Source: JBDHUX01 sp039809405 (GTDB taxonomy: Bacteria > Patescibacteriota > Gracilibacteria > Absconditabacterales > Absconditicoccaceae). From it: a stretch of 11,369 nucleotides of DNA. The DNA lies in NCBI GenBank assembly GCA_039809405.1, contig JBDHUX010000024.1, positions 1 through 11,369 of the forward strand. Reading direction: 5' to 3'. The notes beneath the pieces are model-generated. The model saw nothing but the letters and a program-made list of their open reading frames with translations. It searched no databases and was not told the DNA's origin. Below, one piece after another: positions 1 through 7,971 of the stretch; position 1 is the first letter of the stretch, and each line of letters opens with the position of its first letter. The translations under genes and the position numbers were made by a program.

Positions 1-308
1 TGTTGATATTTTATGAAATATTAAAGATAATTTTCTTTATATCTACAATACTCGTAGGGTTATTTTATGCTAGATGAGAGGTAGTATTTGATGTCAAGTC
101 ATATCAAACTACACAGCAAATCATAATGCCTTGATATTTGGTAATTTGCTGAATAATGATAGGTTACTTTATAGGGTCAGTTTGGCTAAGCAGATACGAT
201 GAACACACCAAAGAGTTAAGACAAAATCAAATATTTACTACATCGCTTATCTTATGATTGATATTAGGCATAGTGCTAGCGATTATAAATATATTTTATG
301 TAATATAA
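1..308 (+). CDS. C-terminal part of an unknown integral membrane protein
   Basis: The reading frame is open from base 3 to the TAA at 306-308 when TGA is read as Gly (three in-frame TGA codons), giving 101 residues of C-terminus. I see three hydrophobic segments, at about residues 1-21, 42-63 and 80-101. A short polar loop lies between the first two and a charged loop (RYDEHTKELRQNQ) between the last two. The protein ends inside the last membrane helix (FYVI), so no soluble C-terminal domain follows. Its stop codon shares an A with the ATG of rsmA (TAATG), so the two are probably translationally coupled in one operon. I do not recognise the family, and the N-terminus lies outside the window. 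Confidence 0.7.
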
Positions 309-1054
309 TGAGTACTTACTTAGGGCAAAATTTCCTTATAGACACCAAAGTAAAACAGTATATAAAAGATATTGTAGCTAAATATAAATATAGATACAAC
401 ATAAGTAATTGTATAGAGATATGACCCGGTAAGTGAGCCATCACCAAGCTTATATATACTGTATTTTGAAGCAATCTCAAAGTGATAGAAAAAGATATAA
501 CTATGGCTGATCATATTAGTTTTTTAAATGATAAGCAAATAATTTGGTGAGATATACTTGATTATCAAGCTAATAAATGAGATAAAGATAGTCTGGTGTA
601 TTGATCACTACCCTACTACATCACATCACCAATTATAGGAAAGTTTTTTGTAGAAAACAAATATAAGTATGGCATCTTCATAGTTCAAAAAGAACGAGCA
701 GAGAAAGTTCAAACGATAGCTACTAAAAAATCTTACTTATGGTGGCTTCTAAATAACAACTATACAATAGAATTATCAAAGACCATCAAACCTAAATCAT
801 TCAATCCACCACCAAAGATAGATAGCGCTATAGTAAAGATAACCTATCATGGAACAAATTATATAGATCATAACACACTCCAATTGGTACTAGACAAGAT
901 ATCTTGATACAAAAGAAAAACTATAGGTAAGATATTAAAGATATTGTGATACGATCTAGATGATATAAAAATCTCAGATATAGGTATATACAAGAAAAGG
1001 TTAGAACAACTAGATTGGGATGATATGAACACAATATGCAAAATAGTTAAATAG
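308..1054 (+). CDS. rsmA: 16S rRNA (adenine(1518)-N6/adenine(1519)-N6)-dimethyltransferase RsmA (KsgA)
   Basis: RsmA dimethylates two adjacent adenines in the 3'-terminal helix of 16S rRNA, using SAM, late in 30S assembly. The 248-residue product starts almost directly with the family's N-terminal motif GQNFLID (residues 6-12). It then has the SAM-binding loop EIGPGKGAIT, whose first and last glycines are both TGA codons, and the acidic motif VIEKD. The motif IV region GSLPYYITSPI is at residues 99-109, and a C-terminal NPPPKIDSAIVKI precedes the small helical domain. About eight TGA codons are read through as Gly. The catalytic NLPY/F motif reads SLPY (Ser100 in place of Asn), which is unusual. 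One CGA (695-697) sits where relatives have Val or Phe (QKE-V/F-A). The length is slightly below the usual 260-280. The ATG at 308 fits because motif GQNFL follows at once. Translation is coupled to the upstream membrane gene. Confidence 0.93.
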
Positions 1055-1098
1055 ATTAGATATAACTATGCACAGTATAAAAAATCATATAATTAAGT

Positions 1099-1126
1099 TT
1101 GTAAAAAATATAAATCTAAGTATAAT
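1099..1126 (+). promoter_or_regulatory. Probable sigma70-type promoter of the pilin-like gene
   Basis: TTGTAA at 1099-1104 and a perfect TATAAT at 1121-1126 are separated by 16 bp, about 45 bp before the ATG at 1172. No Shine-Dalgarno-like stretch lies between the expected transcription start and the ATG. Confidence 0.55.
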
Positions 1127-1171
1127 GGACCAGTTTATTTTTATATAATTGAGTATAAATTAGTAAACCTT

Positions 1172-1573
1172 ATGAATAAAAAAACTTCTACTATACTACA
1201 TACAGCAATAGCCACTTTTACGTATATACTTATAAGTATAGCAAATGTTTTCGCCGTAAGAGCAGATATCCCATGAGGCGATAGTATACTAGTAAATAAG
1301 GATGTAAACATACCAAATAAAATATCTTCAGGTGTCATTTGAAACCAAGATGATATAATAAATCTTATCAAACTCATAAATAACTATCTATGGCTTAGTT
1401 TATGAACAGTGTGTCTTGCTATAACAATATATGGAGGGTTTATATTGATTACTGCACAGTGAGAAAAGGCAAAAATGCAAAAAGCTAATCAAATGATCAT
1501 CTGATCTGCTATAGGTCTAGTAATATGTGTAATGGCTTACGTAATAGTGAGAGTAGTTGTAAACTTATTTTAG
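1172..1573 (+). CDS. Small TrbC/VirB2-type pilin-like membrane protein
   Basis: This 133-residue protein has an N-terminal signal peptide or membrane anchor (about residues 5-29, ending ANVFAVRA). A polar segment of some 40 residues follows, then two membrane helices at about 72-95 and 108-132. The arrangement IYGGFILITAQGEKAKMQKANQ followed by a Gly-containing helix with MAYVIV resembles the short pilin/TrbC/VirB2 family common in candidate-phyla genomes. There a Gly-charged turn with a 'KAxxxI' pattern joins the last two helices. Such proteins form conjugative or type IV secretion pilus subunits; here no secretion ATPase or other apparatus gene is visible in the window. Five TGA codons are read as Gly, including those in IPGGD and AQGEK. 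It has its own promoter and is followed by a gap of 105 bases before the FtsQ-like gene. Topology is well supported; the pilin role is inference from pattern. Confidence 0.65.
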
Positions 1574-1602
1574 CCCTCTACCACTGGATAGAAAATAATG
1601 TC

Positions 1603-1710
1603 AATTTCCTGTTTTATTTTATATCAAGATATTTATATTGAATGATGTTATAATTGACGTAATTTAACCTTTATAATCATGTCTAGATATCAATCTCGTA
1701 ACAGGAAATT
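1603..1710 (+). repeat. 11-bp inverted repeat bracketing the FtsQ-like promoter and start codon
   Basis: AATTTCCTGTT at 1603-1613 is the exact reverse complement of AACAGGAAATT at 1700-1710. The second arm lies within codons 8-11 of the next gene. The left arm would be present only in RNA reading through from the pilin gene, so pairing could affect translation of read-through message. It may also be chance. Confidence 0.4.
1646..1654 (+). promoter_or_regulatory. Extended -10 promoter of the FtsQ-like gene
   Basis: TGT followed by TATAAT (1649-1654) makes an extended -10 element 25 bp before the ATG at 1679. No good -35 hexamer is visible at the matching distance, as expected when the TGn extension is used. 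The 5' leader would be under about 20 nt and has no Shine-Dalgarno sequence. Confidence 0.5.
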
Positions 1711-2509
1711 TATACGATCATCAAAGAAAAGTATCATAAAGTTGGTAAAATTTACAAAAAAGAATTTTGTAATTTTTTTGATAAATTTGTTATTTTTTAG
1801 TGGATTGATAGGTTGATGATATTTCGGGTATAGATACTGGGTTGATACAAAAAACAGCATAAAAGATGTGATAATAAAATTTGATGAAGTAGCAGCCATG
1901 TATGACACATCTGATATAAAAGAGACAATTAAAGATAGATTTATTGGTATGAATAAGCTATATTACAAAAGTATATCTATAATATGAAAGAATATAATAA
2001 CGAAATATAATTGGGTCAAAGATTCTACCACGCTTCTAAGTGGGAATATACTATATATGGATATAAGTTGAAAATTACCAGATTTTATAATAGTGAAAGA
2101 TCAGATCATAGCAAATATTGTTTCAAATCAAATATATTCAACAACTAAAAACTTAGATTATTATAAGTTCTGGACATGATATAATACTAAGTTGATTTAT
2201 ATAAAGTCTGCTTGATATTCAACTGCATGATTTAGTGGAGTGTTTTACAATATAAGTATAAATACTTTTGTTAAACAATTGGAAATTATTACATCAGCAT
2301 TAAATGATTATAAAACGGTAGCATATCTACCATGAGGTGAGAAAGTAGAAATAGAAATGGAAAACGGTCAGCTATTGTATTTTGATATAGGTAAAAATAC
2401 GCTAGAGCAGATAAATAAATATAAGGTCTTAAAAGAAAAATACAATAAGTTTAGTAATTACAAAATTATAGATCTTGGTACTATAGAAGATCAAGTTTTC
2501 CTGAAATAA
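1679..2509 (+). CDS. FtsQ/DivIB-like single-pass membrane protein
   Basis: This 276-residue protein has a basic cytoplasmic N-terminus (residues 1-29) and one membrane helix (about 30-52, containing GGG, of which two Gly are TGA codons). The rest is extracytoplasmic. This is the bitopic layout of the divisome protein FtsQ/DivIB. A possible POTRA-like segment with GNILYMDI and a following LPDFIIV lies at about residues 120-145. The C-terminal 60 residues give the best hint: an ENGQLLYFDIG strand, a helix with EQINKYKVLKEKY, and a last strand IIDLGTIEDQVFLK. This recalls the FtsQ C-terminus ('dG..v.lg', then 'YIDLR..g.v.v'). No other division gene is adjacent. Nine or so TGA codons are read as Gly and one CGA occurs in the N-terminal tail. 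The family assignment is an inference from architecture, not from strong motifs. An unrelated cell-envelope protein remains possible. Confidence 0.5.
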
Positions 2510-2676
2510 TTTCAATAAGATGTGTTAGGGACTTCATTTCTAATCTCCTCTAAGATTTATAAAGAATCTCTTTTGCCAAGTATTAAATACATCGTCCTTA
2601 TAGGATAGATATCTATTGTATAAATCTTTTGTCAAATTTAGTACAATATAAAATATAGAGTAATAATACAAAAATA

Positions 2677-2695
2677 AAGATAATCTGATTATCTT
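2677..2695 (-). terminator. Possible intrinsic terminator of lspA
   Basis: A perfect 9-bp inverted repeat with a single central base (AAGATAATC-T-GATTATCTT) lies in the gap between the convergent FtsQ-like gene and lspA. Read on the minus strand it is followed by TATTTTTG, which suits termination of lspA transcripts. On the plus strand no T-run follows. The stem is AT-rich, so strength is doubtful. The rest of the 233-base gap (2510-2742) contains no gene I can support. Confidence 0.4.
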
Positions 2696-2742
2696 CTTAT
2701 ATGCAATATCGATAAAAAAAAGTTAAATAAACAACGAGATGA

Positions 2743-3138
2743 TTAGTTTTTTTTTATGATACTTTTATAGATATATAGTATTAATCACAAAGTTATAAAT
2801 ACATCAGCGATGTTAAAAACTGGTCACAATCATAGTCGTAGTCGATCTCTTACTCATTGATACATTAATCTATCTATAAGATTGCCTATAGTTCACGATA
2901 ATAATAATACGATACTCAATCTATCTATGTATCTTACGTTATGAGACCATACAATAACAATTAAGAAAAATATTGTAATAGTTATAATTACGAAAATATT
3001 AGCAGATATGCTCCGACTTATGCCTGTATTTAGTATTGGTTGGAACAAAAATATACTATCTTGATAGTATCATATATTGTAAAATAGATATTTTGATAGT
3101 TGATCGACTGCGACTAATAATCATATATATAATATCAT
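2743..3138 (-). CDS. lspA: Lipoprotein signal peptidase (signal peptidase II) LspA
   Basis: LspA is an aspartyl protease of the inner membrane that removes signal peptides from diacylated prolipoproteins. The 131-residue product shows four hydrophobic segments and the family's motifs. Near the N-terminus it has VDQLSK (residues 11-16), then NTGIS (37-41), GNLIDR (85-90) with catalytic Asp89, and PVFNIADVFITLG (106-118) with catalytic Asp112. TGA gives conserved glycines, including the one in LSGTIG and that in ITLG. Three Arg-type codons stand at non-Arg positions. CGG (3013-3015, residue 42) lies where relatives have the Phe/Trp of NxGxAF/W, and CGA (2842-2844, residue 99) where they have Phe/Trp of VxDF. 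A second CGA is two codons further on. Read as Trp these restore the motifs. The protein is somewhat shorter than typical (150-170) because loops and C-terminus are short. It is divergent from the mscL-like gene. No Shine-Dalgarno sequence precedes the ATG. Confidence 0.92.
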
Positions 3139-3178
3139 ATTGATAATTGTATGGAAATAATAACCTTATTACCTACCG

Positions 3179-3206
3179 TATATAATTATTTAAATTATAA
3201 AAACAA
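3179..3206 (-). promoter_or_regulatory. lspA promoter overlapping the mscL -10 element
   Basis: On the minus strand, TTGTTT (3206-3201) is followed after 16 bp by TATATA (3184-3179), about 40 bp before the lspA ATG. On the plus strand the same bases hold a perfect TATAAT at 3181-3186, 26 bp before the mscL-like ATG, without a clear -35. The two polymerase sites would overlap and could exclude one another. Confidence 0.4.
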
Positions 3207-3211
3207 ATATT

Positions 3212-3499
3212 ATGTTAGCAGAATTTAAGGTATTTTTATTGGGATATAATGTAGTAGGTATAGCTATATGACTTATCATCGCTACACAGGTAAGTGCCTT
3301 AGTTGCGAATATTATCGATGACCTAATTACTCCTCTAATATTAACTCCTTTATTTAAAAAACTTCATGTAGATCATCTCGATGAACTAAGTTGGAATGGG
3401 ATACTTTATGGGAAAGTAATAGCTGGTGTAATTAAATTTATTATAGTTGCTTTCTTGGTATTTTTAGTCGTAAAAAATCTATGAGTACAGAAGGTTTAA
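3212..3499 (+). CDS. mscL: Short MscL-family mechanosensitive channel
   Basis: MscL opens a large pore when membrane tension rises and protects against hypo-osmotic shock. The 95-residue product begins with the family pattern EFKVFLLGYNVVGIAIGLIIA. This matches the canonical 'F+.Fl.+GNvvdLAvGviIG', and the Gly in AIG is a TGA codon. After TM1 (about 13-35), 'ANIIDDLITPLI' matches the 'slV.dii.Ppi' segment. A short periplasmic loop follows, then NGILYGKVIAGVIKFIIVAFLVFLVVKNL, equivalent to TM2 and its 'iiAf.iFl.vK' ending. The common length is 120-150. The shortening affects the periplasmic loop and removes the C-terminal cytoplasmic helix bundle, leaving only a few residues (GVQKV) after TM2. 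Two TGA codons are read as Gly. It is convergent with cca; the 100 bases between them hold nothing I can identify. Confidence 0.8.
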
Positions 3500-3599
3500 T
3501 TCTAGAAGCTGATTTGAATAGTATTGAACAAAATATGAGATACTATTTTGATTTTAGTTTATTTTTACATAGAAATATGAAATAGCAAGTAATATATAT

Positions 3600-5249
3600 C
3601 TATTGTAATTTTACTTTGTCTAAATATACAAAAATCTTTTTACGGCTGTTTCTGTTTTCTGGGTCTTCAAGCACTCGATCTCGAACCTTGCGGATATACT
3701 TACCAACTTCTGGACCCGCTTGTATACCAAAATAGTTCATAATATCATCTCAGTTTATCTTCATATCTGAAATAGTCATCTGTCACTCTGCATCATAAAG
3801 GTCTTGTAGCATGGTTCTAAGTTTTACGACTCACTCAAGCTCTGGTTTCTGAATGGGATTATAATGTCACGATCTATCTCACATACATATATCAAGTAGA
3901 TTATTACACCTTGCAAGATCAGACTCCGATAAGAGTGCTCTAATTTTTTTAGGTTGGTTATCTGAGGATGACATAAGTATCTCTCATGGTTTCATATGCA
4001 TTGCAACGTACCAAGATATAGCATCAATCTCTTTATTGCCAAATCAGATTTTTGTAAAATCTTCTTTTACCATATCCACACCGCAATTAGTGTGATTCAA
4101 CCAAGATCAGTATATGAACGGCCTATCTTGATCTTTTAAATTTAAACTATGACTATAATACTGTTCTACCTTGCCTACATCATGATACAGCATAGCCAGT
4201 CTAACTAATGGGTCTTGATTTATCTGTTGCAAATGATATAGTGCTAGCATAGTATGACTATAAACATCAAATGGATGATATCTCACAGGTTGTTCAAGTC
4301 ATTTAATATTGTATACAGATGGGAATATATACTTTAATAAGTTTAACTCGTCAAGTACAGCTACATAAGCAAATGGATTATTTCAAGAAAAGGATTTGAT
4401 TATCTCTTCGTGAACTCTCTCCTTGCTAAGGTATTTTATCAAAAAGTAATTTTTTTTCATACTGTCTCGAGTATATTTTTCATAATCAAAAGAGGTAGCT
4501 TCTATATCATAATGTGTAGAAAAATTAAAGTTATTTTGAAATCTTACTGCCCTAAGTATCCTTAGAGGATCTTCATTGAACCTTGTATCTGGATCTCCTA
4601 CACATCTTATTTTTCATATGATTATATCATCCATACCACCGCAAGGATCTATCAAAATACCTCTTACTTTACTAAAATCTATATCATTATCGCCGCAATA
4701 AGATATGAAGACATCCTGATTATATTTACCTCAAGCAAACATAACTCATACCAGATCATAATCTTTTATAACGACAAAATTTTCATCCAAATTATCTTCT
4801 AGTCAAATATCTTTAGTAAAAGAAAAATAATAAATTGCATTAACCGTAAAGTCTCTCCTAGATGCATCAAGCAGTAAACTATCTGATCGTGTAATTTTAT
4901 CTGGATGACGATAATCTTCATAACCGCTTTCTTCACGAAGTGGTGTTATTTCATATTTGATCTTACCCTCGGCTCATGGATATAGCTGATTTGCTGAGAT
5001 TATCATAGTCATAGTACCAAACTTTTCTGTGCGAAATATATCTATCCCCTCTATTTTTTTAGAAGAAATGATCTGTCGTATATTATTGGGGTCTCATTGC
5101 ATTGTTATATCTACATCAAGTATATAACCCTTTTTACCTAGTAATACATCCCTCACTGCGCCGCCAACAATAAAAAAATCACCTAAATCATAAAGTGATT
5201 TAATGTACGAAATGTGCTTTTCTAATTGTATAATTGAGGCAATATGCAT
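3600..5249 (-). CDS. cca: tRNA nucleotidyltransferase / poly(A) polymerase family enzyme with HD domain
   Basis: The enzyme adds the CCA end (or part of it) to tRNA. The 549-residue protein has the class II nucleotidyltransferase head: GGAVRD at residues 29-34 and metal-binding DVD at 45-47. ITPLREESGYEDYRHPDKIT then leads to DASRRDFTVNAI (128-139). DPCGGMDDI follows near residue 201, then GDPDTRFNEDPLRILRAVRF, the helical ERVHEEI segment, and an HD domain (HDVGK, with HTMLAL before it). Two features are odd. About 50 extra residues (143-198) lie between FTVNAIYYF and DPCGG, where relatives have about ten. The five CGA codons include one (4887-4889, residue 121) at a Phe/Trp site just before the RRDFT motif. 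More than 15 TGA codons are read as Gly. The length exceeds the typical 400-480. It follows prfA by 26 bases, so probably one transcript. The sequence does not tell me whether it adds CCA or only A. Confidence 0.92.
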
Positions 5250-5275
5250 AATTATTGTTAGTATAAAATTGATGA

Positions 5276-6355
5276 TTAATTATCATCTCACTCTGGATTG
5301 CCAAGAGCGTTATTTTGATCTGCTAGTATCAATGCATCGATAATGGGTTGTATATTACCAAGCATTACAAAAGGTAGATTTGACCAAGACTGCTTGATAC
5401 GATGATCTGTTATACGATCTTGTGGGTAGTTATAAGTACGAATTTTTTCTGATCTTTCTCATGATCCTATTTGGGATCAGCGAGATGCTCTTTCTTCTGC
5501 TTGTTTCTTTTCATATTCTACCTGGTACAATCTACTCCTCAATACCTCTCGTGCTTTCTCTTTGTTTTGTAGCTGAGATTTACTATCTCATATAGTTACA
5601 ATAGTTCCAGTTGGTATATGCCTAAGTCTAACTCAAGTTTGATTTTTATTGGCATTTTGTCATCATGAACTAGATGCAGCATAAGTATCCAACTCAACAT
5701 CAGCAGGATCTATATGAAAGTCTATATCTTCTATTTCTGCCATGATAGCAACAGTCACTGTGCTCGTATGCACCCTTCATTGACTTTCTGTATCTGGTAC
5801 TCTTTGGACTCTATGTACTCATGCTTCAAATTTGAGTTGACTATATACTCTATCTCAAATTATCTTATATATACCGAGTTTTAGTCATCATATGTCTGAT
5901 AGTTGTAATTCCACTTGTTCATACTTCCATCATACTTGATCGCAATATAGTAGATAACACCTAAGTAATTCATTGGCGAAAAGTCATGCTTCATCTCATC
6001 ACGCCGCTGGTCTTATCTCTAAAAATATAAATTTATCGTCATTTGGATCTTTCGGTAGCAATTCTTGTTTTATGGGATCTTCTAGATCATCCAATATCTT
6101 TTGTGCTTCATCAATTTGCAGTTTTGCTAACTCTAGCAAATCTTTCTCATCAGAATTATTAAGTACTTCCTTGGCTTCATTAAGTTCATTATAGGCTTGG
6201 ATATATTTTTGCGATAGTTCGTAAATTTTCTTCTGATTATTGAGTTTACGACTTACCTCTTTCATTTTTTTATAATCGGAAAAAATTGCTGGATCTAGTA
6301 GTAACGCCTCAGTTTCTTTATATTCTTGTGTTATCTTTTGCAAATTTTCAAACAT
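5276..6355 (-). CDS. prfA: Peptide chain release factor 1 (RF1)
   Basis: RF1 recognises UAA and UAG and triggers peptide release. The 359-residue product has an N-terminal coiled-coil domain (1-110), EIRPAAGDEAGLFANELLR, and the RF1-type stop-codon motif PxT as PDT (residues 187-189) within RVPDTESQGRVHTST. The catalytic GGQ is at 231-233, and RTYNYPQDRITDHRI comes near the C-terminus. The PxT rather than SPF motif makes this RF1, not RF2. The two GGQ glycines are both encoded by TGA (bases 5665-5660), so the protein can be made only when UGA means Gly. Around GGQ the sequence is divergent: SSSGGQNANKNQTG instead of SGAGGQHVNxTDSA. A TTG four codons upstream (6367) is in frame, but ATG 6355 gives the usual MFENL-type start. 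It has no Shine-Dalgarno sequence, lies downstream of the 20-bp repeat array, and probably leads the prfA-cca operon. Confidence 0.95.
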
Positions 6356-6380
6356 GTCGCAAATCAAAACTTAATTGGTA

Positions 6381-6474
6381 TAATATCAATATAGTATTGA
6401 TAATATTAATATAGTATTGATAATATTAATATAGTATTGATAATATTAATATAGTATTGATAATATTAATATAG
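6381..6474. repeat. 20-bp tandem repeat array between dsbB and prfA
   Basis: The unit ATAGTATTGATAATATTAAT occurs in four identical head-to-tail copies (6391-6410, 6411-6430, 6431-6450, 6451-6470). Half a unit with one mismatch precedes it (6381-6390) and ATAG follows (6471-6474). Each unit contains the 10-bp palindrome ATATTAATAT where it runs into the next copy, so palindromes recur every 20 bp, close to two helical turns. The array starts 25 bases upstream of the prfA ATG and ends 6 bases past the dsbB stop. It is not CRISPR, since there are no spacers. It may be a slippage-prone minisatellite in the prfA promoter, or a set of phased protein sites. Confidence 0.9.
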
Positions 6475-6480
6475 ATCGTT

Positions 6481-6972
6481 TTATACAGATAAATCAGAAG
6501 TTGTATTTCTGGACTTATATCATAACCATGCCAATATGATTACAACAATAAAAAATACTAAAGCCATAAATGGTATAGTTATAAAATCCCCATACATCAA
6601 ATCAATCCTACTGCAAGGTACGTTTGGATCGCAAAAAGTAGAGTCGTTTCATCACAAACCCATCTGAAGATAGTATTGATACATCTCCATAAAAAAGCCA
6701 ATTAATCAGACAAAAAATATAGAGATAAATATCAAAGATGCATATTTTTTTGATATTAATATTATAACCGAAAGTATTGTAATGACGATAGTCAACACCC
6801 TAGCTACTGTACATAAATTACATGGCGCAAATCATCAATCGATTGGGAATAAATCCCCAGAATAGAAGTTTGCAACAGGATCGCCATATCGACCAAAATA
6901 CATAAATCATACTATTGCCATAACACACAATACTAAAATAGTGGTATTATACTTACTTAATTTAGCGCTCAT
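6481..6972 (-). CDS. dsbB: DsbB/BdbC-family disulfide bond formation membrane protein
   Basis: DsbB passes electrons from the periplasmic thiol oxidase DsbA to quinone. The 163-residue protein has four membrane helices. The first extracytoplasmic loop carries FAPCNLCTVAR (Cys51 and Cys54, the CxxC with the conserved following Arg). The second loop has Cys114 and Cys120 (FCDPNVPCSRIDLMYGDFITIPFMAL), matching the family's second cysteine pair and the 'G..TIPfmaL' start of TM4. The canonical LCW of DsbB is LCT here. Five or more TGA codons are read as Gly, including adjacent pairs in IDGGFAPC and LGGND. A CGA falls at residue 28. No DsbA-like partner is in the window. It has its own likely promoter upstream and ends just before the tandem repeat array. 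A BdbC-like role is inferred; direction of electron flow cannot be read from the sequence. Confidence 0.85.
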
Positions 6973-7047
6973 GAAATAACTAATATATATAAATAAATAA
7001 AACCTACATAGTAAATAAAATTTATTAAATGGAATGTGTCGATTAAT

Positions 7048-7075
7048 AATATAAAAAATATACTTTACATATCAA
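7048..7075 (-). promoter_or_regulatory. Possible dsbB promoter
   Basis: TTGATA (7075-7070), 16-bp spacer, TATATT (7053-7048) on the minus strand, about 75 bp before the dsbB ATG. The -35 lies inside a small palindrome (ATATCA-AG-TGATAT, 7069-7082). The rest of the 130-base gap between prsW and dsbB is very AT-rich without other recognisable elements. Confidence 0.4.
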
Positions 7076-7102
7076 GTGATATAAAATAATTAATATGATT
7101 TA

Positions 7103-7906
7103 TTATATTGATCCAACAAATAATTTATCACTTTTGTAAAATATGTATATGGTAAAAAAGTATCATAATCATAATAGAGGAAATACCATAAGTAAATTTG
7201 TCTTTCACAGGGAATAATTATAAATTCCATGTATAGTTGCGCCTACTATCATAGCAATTGTACTAATCACATATAATCCATTTCACTTTATCTCATCTAG
7301 ATACGAGCCGTATCATACGATCCCTGTAAAAAATATATGCACTATATATATCATAAGAAATCTACTAACTCAAACTGTCAATACATCTCCCGTTAATAAT
7401 ATACCTCTAATTAGATAGATAATATTTTCTATAAAACCGAATCATACAGCCGCTAATACAGAATAAATAAGTATATCACTACTCACTTTCTTCATCTTGT
7501 CATATATACTGCTTGCAGAGAAAAATTTAGTTATCTCTTCTGACCATGCTGCCTGCCATAACCTACCTCACAGCACAAAAGACAAGAATCATAACCCACT
7601 AGATAGAACCAATCTAGAAAAAAATCATAGATTATTTTTTTTATTTATAAGTAGATAAGATAAAGATAATCAGATTATTATAAATAATCGAAAAAATACA
7701 TATCTTATATCTGAAAATCATCATAGATATCAAGACTTATTTATGATATCGTATCAAAGTAAAATGACCGTAGATGAGATAGATAAATAGATAGCAATCT
7801 TAATGGATAAGTTACTCGTGTGTGAAATTTTCGATAAAATCCGTAGCCAAAAAGATATAGCGATGAAATTTAACAATAGAACTATCAATATGGTTATAAA
7901 ATTCAT
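7103..7906 (-). CDS. PrsW-like intramembrane protease (CPBP/APH-1-related fold)
   Basis: This 267-residue polytopic membrane protein has about eight hydrophobic segments. The PrsW-type motifs appear in order. AWSEEITKFF (Glu123-Glu124...Lys127) comes first, then GFGFIENIIY with Glu160-Asn161. His190 sits in a membrane helix (MIYIVHIFFTGIVGYG), and His226 lies in the last core part, IHGIYNY. These match the EExxK, FxxxEN, H and HxxxN/D residues of PrsW-family glutamic-type proteases, which cleave anti-sigma factors in Bacillus. The substrate here is unknown. About a dozen TGA codons give Gly. A CGA (7688-7690, residue 73) lies inside a hydrophobic helix (YVFF-x-LFIII), where Trp fits better than Arg. 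It lies 40 bases downstream of the TPR gene and is probably cotranscribed with it. The start at 7906 is the first ATG after an in-frame TAA. Confidence 0.8.
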
Positions 7907-7945
7907 AGATAGATTTTAACGTAGTAATTAAGTTTTAAACAATAG

Positions 7946-7971
7946 ACTATCACTTATATATCTTTGATAGT
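7946..7971 (-). other. Stem-loop over the stop codon of the TPR gene
   Basis: ACTATCA (7946-7952) and TGATAGT (7965-7971) form a 7-bp stem with a 12-base loop. On the minus-strand RNA it spans the last codons and the stop and is followed by TATTGTTT. It could be a weak terminator or attenuator before prsW, or a stability element. The T-run is poor. Confidence 0.3.

Noticed and set aside
1141..1377. 78-codon minus-strand ORF
   Set aside because: It is antisense to the pilin-like gene, whose plus-strand frame has a promoter, signal peptide and family pattern.
2481..2537. 18-codon minus-strand ORF preceded by AGAGGAG at a good distance
   Set aside because: It overlaps the 3' end of the FtsQ-like gene, is very short, and other genes in the window do not use Shine-Dalgarno sites, so the match is probably chance.
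5973..6194. 73-codon Ser-rich plus-strand ORF
   Set aside because: It is a frame shadow of prfA, which is supported by strong motifs on the minus strand.
5999..6367. Truncated RF1 N-terminal fragment or pseudogene
   Set aside because: The break is a TGA at a Gly position; reading it as Gly continues the frame through GGQ to a normal C-terminus.
6381..6474. CRISPR array
   Set aside because: The 20-bp units are directly abutting with no spacers and no cas genes are present.
7145..7215. Short plus-strand frame beginning MYMVKKYHNHNRG
   Set aside because: It is antisense to the 3' end of the PrsW-like gene and has no promoter or family support.
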